The notes beneath the pieces were generated by a model that was not told the DNA's origin, did no database searches, and was given only the letters and a program-made list of their open reading frames with translations. This document shows, in pieces, positions 33,355-34,940 of a stretch of 34,940 nt of DNA (position 1 is the first letter of the stretch; every line of letters starts with the position of its first letter). Position numbers and translations under genes: made by a program. The stretch is from Proteobacteria bacterium UBA1673 (GTDB lineage: Bacteria; Pseudomonadota; Gammaproteobacteria; Comchoanobacterales; Comchoanobacteraceae), in contig DCKN01000073.1 of the NCBI GenBank assembly GCA_002320385.1, positions 1 to 34,940 on the forward strand, written 5' to 3'.

Positions 33355-34633
33355 TCAAGCGTTCACTTGACCTGATGTTGTATTCATGGGATTGGGTGTT
33401 CTCAAACCCTAGGCTGCAATTTTTGCGTATGGACTCTTTGATGATCAATGTAGGGTGGTGTGCTAACTGTTTTATATATCTATTAATTGATTTTTTTTCA
33501 CTATCCAGTGGCGGATTTGGTAATTTGGCGGTGATATTCATTTGTTGACAGATTGTTTGCATATGATTTTTTAGCTCTAAATATAGAGATGCCAGTTGTG
33601 GTCTGATTTGTTTGCTGATTACTTCTGCATCGTGAAACCATTGTGTACGAAATAGTTTTATTTGATCATTGAATTGGTCAAGATAAAATGCTTCAAAGCA
33701 TTCATTTGTCAATACCTCGCACTGTTGTTGCGCGTCGTGAATGATTGCGATCGGTGTGTTGGTATTTTTTAGGTCATCAAGATGGATGCGTTGCAGTTTT
33801 TTGTCATCAGGGATTGGCTCAATATCGCATGGGACAGCTAGGTCGATGAAAAGTTTATCGTGAAGATCTATTTGTTTGAGCATTTTTCTGTCGATGATGA
33901 GGCTTTTGGATGAGGTGGCAGAAATGATGCAGTCATGTTGTTTGATTAACTCGAGTAGATTGTCTGGTGATGATAACTCGACAAAGACGATTGATGCCGT
34001 GCTTTTAAATTGTTCTGGCGATCGGCAAGCAACGGTAACGGGCCATTTACTCAGTTGACGAAGATGTTGTAAATGTTGGTGAATGACAGAGCCTGATCCA
34101 ATGCACAAAAAACGACATTTGTGCGTATTGCCAATGATACTTTTGATGGTTTTGATCACTGGTTTAGTGATATTCACTGCTTGTAGCTGAGATGTTCGGC
34201 GAACCTGCTTAGCTGTATTGATTATTTTGTGGATAATTCTCGTTAGTGATTGTTTGTTTTTGGTTCGAGTGTTTCGCACAGCTGTTTTGTATTGTCCAAG
34301 AATTTCTGTTTCGCCGACAAGCATAGAATCAAGCCCACAGAGTGTGCGTAAGATGTGTTTAATTGCTGAGAAGTTGATATATTGGTATGTTTCAATCTCT
34401 GGGATTAGATTTTTTAGCTTGCGACATATAGTTGGTGAATATTCATTTGAAATGCAAATGATTTCTGTTCGGTTACATGTGGTAAGAATAAAAAACTGCG
34501 TGATACTTTCCAATTGCCATAAGTGATTGCCAATATCGGACTGTGTTTTATGATCCCATGCATAGCGCGAACGCTTCGATAGCGACGCTGTGCGATGATT
34601 GATGCCGGTTACAATGATATGGTGCGTTGGCAT
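33320..34633 (-). CDS. hemA: glutamyl-tRNA reductase HemA
   Basis: Reduces glutamyl-tRNA to glutamate-1-semialdehyde, the first step of heme synthesis by the C5 route. The catalytic domain is clear: GINHRTASL, the active-site C53 in TTCNRTEI, and GLDSMLVGETEILGQ (100-114). The NADPH domain is more divergent: the usual GAGE loop reads GSGS, and the ARxxTxI segment is altered. IDLAVPCDIEPIP and HLDDL follow as expected, and then the helical dimerisation domain. At 437 aa it has a slightly long C-terminal tail. It overlaps tatC by 35 bp and feeds the heme needed by ctaB and ctaA. Confidence 0.92.
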   Translation of the reverse strand: MPTHHIIVTGINHRTASLSKRSRYAWDHKTQSDIGNHLWQLESITQFFILTTCNRTEIICISNEYSPTICRKLKNLIPEIETYQYINFSAIKHILRTLCGLDSMLVGETEILGQYKTAVRNTRTKNKQSLTRIIHKIINTAKQVRRTSQLQAVNITKPVIKTIKSIIGNTHKCRFLCIGSGSVIHQHLQHLRQLSKWPVTVACRSPEQFKSTASIVFVELSSPDNLLELIKQHDCIISATSSKSLIIDRKMLKQIDLHDKLFIDLAVPCDIEPIPDDKKLQRIHLDDLKNTNTPIAIIHDAQQQCEVLTNECFEAFYLDQFNDQIKLFRTQWFHDAEVISKQIRPQLASLYLELKNHMQTICQQMNITAKLPNPPLDSEKKSINRYIKQLAHHPTLIIKESIRKNCSLGFENTQSHEYNIRSSERLINPALQQSLAE

Positions 34634-34940
34634 AATTGCCCATTAGTATGATTGCCTTATGTTAATCGATTATGCCTGGTGGTGTAAAGACTGATATTAT
34701 TGATAATTACTTGTTTTGCACCGGTAATAAGCTTTTTATATGTCGGGTACTAATGAAATTGTTGTCTTGATGCTCGTCCATGGGTCATGTGACTTAACTT
34801 ACGGATATTGTGTGATATATTTGACTTTCATGTGTGCGCTTTAACGTTTTTTCTTTTGAGATATTTGCTATTATTCGGCTGCAGATGGCGCATGGCACTT
34901 GTCTTTTTTTTAGAACGTGTTACTCTTAATATCGCAATGA
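34634..34940. other. upstream region of hemA, no gene seen
   Basis: A 307-bp AT-rich region to the right end of the window. In many gammaproteobacteria lolB is divergent from hemA, and its start may lie just beyond 34940; no frame in the visible part supports it. A possible plus-strand extended -10 (TGcTATTAT, 34866-34874) could serve such a gene. No convincing hemA promoter was identified. Confidence 0.35.

Noticed and set aside
1..34940. tRNA, rRNA, CRISPR, insertion sequence or origin of replication
   Set aside because: The intergenic regions were read for tRNA T-loop motifs, repeated spacers, transposase-like frames and clustered DnaA boxes; none was found. The inspection was by eye and short RNAs could be missed.

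Overview
The window looks like a chromosomal segment of a low-GC, host-associated gammaproteobacterium. Its gene neighbourhoods are gammaproteobacterial: tolC divergent from nudF and parE, mlaFEDCB-murA divergent from kdsD, SURF1/ctaA/ctaB next to a DUF2909 gene, and tatA-tatC. Two features point to an intracellular life: a gene for a Rickettsia/Chlamydia-type ATP/ADP translocase, and a very large protein (2094 aa) that I do not recognise. I infer a Legionellales/Coxiella-like or related endosymbiont lineage; the genus cannot be named from this window. Genes are tightly packed, with many 1-14 bp overlaps. No rRNA, tRNA, CRISPR array, insertion sequence or phage gene was seen.

Layout. 1-636: 3' part of a YihG-like acyltransferase. 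722-1708: dusA. 1694-3088: tolC (minus). 3225-5816: nudF and parE. 5964-7481: ATP/ADP translocase, with its own promoter and a terminator-like hairpin in the leader. 7793-12038: minus-strand operon mlaF-mlaE-mlaD-mlaC-mlaB-murA (phospholipid transport and the first step of peptidoglycan synthesis). 12095-14169: kdsD, lptC, trmL. 14178-15281: AmgK-like sugar kinase (minus). 15547-18225: ETF:quinone oxidoreductase then gpsA (minus). 18376-18624: small two-helix membrane protein. 19097-20793: etfB-etfA. 20827-27111: the giant protein (minus) behind a consensus promoter. 27283-28245: birA. 28237-32132: SURF1, a small membrane protein, ctaA, ctaB and rsmJ (minus). 32116-33354: DUF2909 protein, tatA and tatC. 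33320-34633: hemA (minus). 34634-34940: upstream region of hemA.

How the genes work together. Much of the window serves the envelope (mla, murA, kdsD, lptC, tolC, the AmgK-like kinase, gpsA, the acyltransferase). A second theme is aerobic respiration: heme synthesis (hemA), heme O/A synthesis (ctaB, ctaA), oxidase assembly (SURF1), the ETF/ETF-QO electron route to quinone, and the Tat exporter. So the organism seems able to respire while also carrying a nucleotide exchanger that could draw host ATP. Several normally larger clusters are trimmed: the oxidase subunits, kdsC, lptA, lptB, tatB, murU and ibaG are missing from their usual places, which fits genome reduction and rearrangement.

The main unexplained object is the 6.3-kb giant gene. 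The most testable regulatory signal is the leader hairpin of the ATP/ADP translocase.
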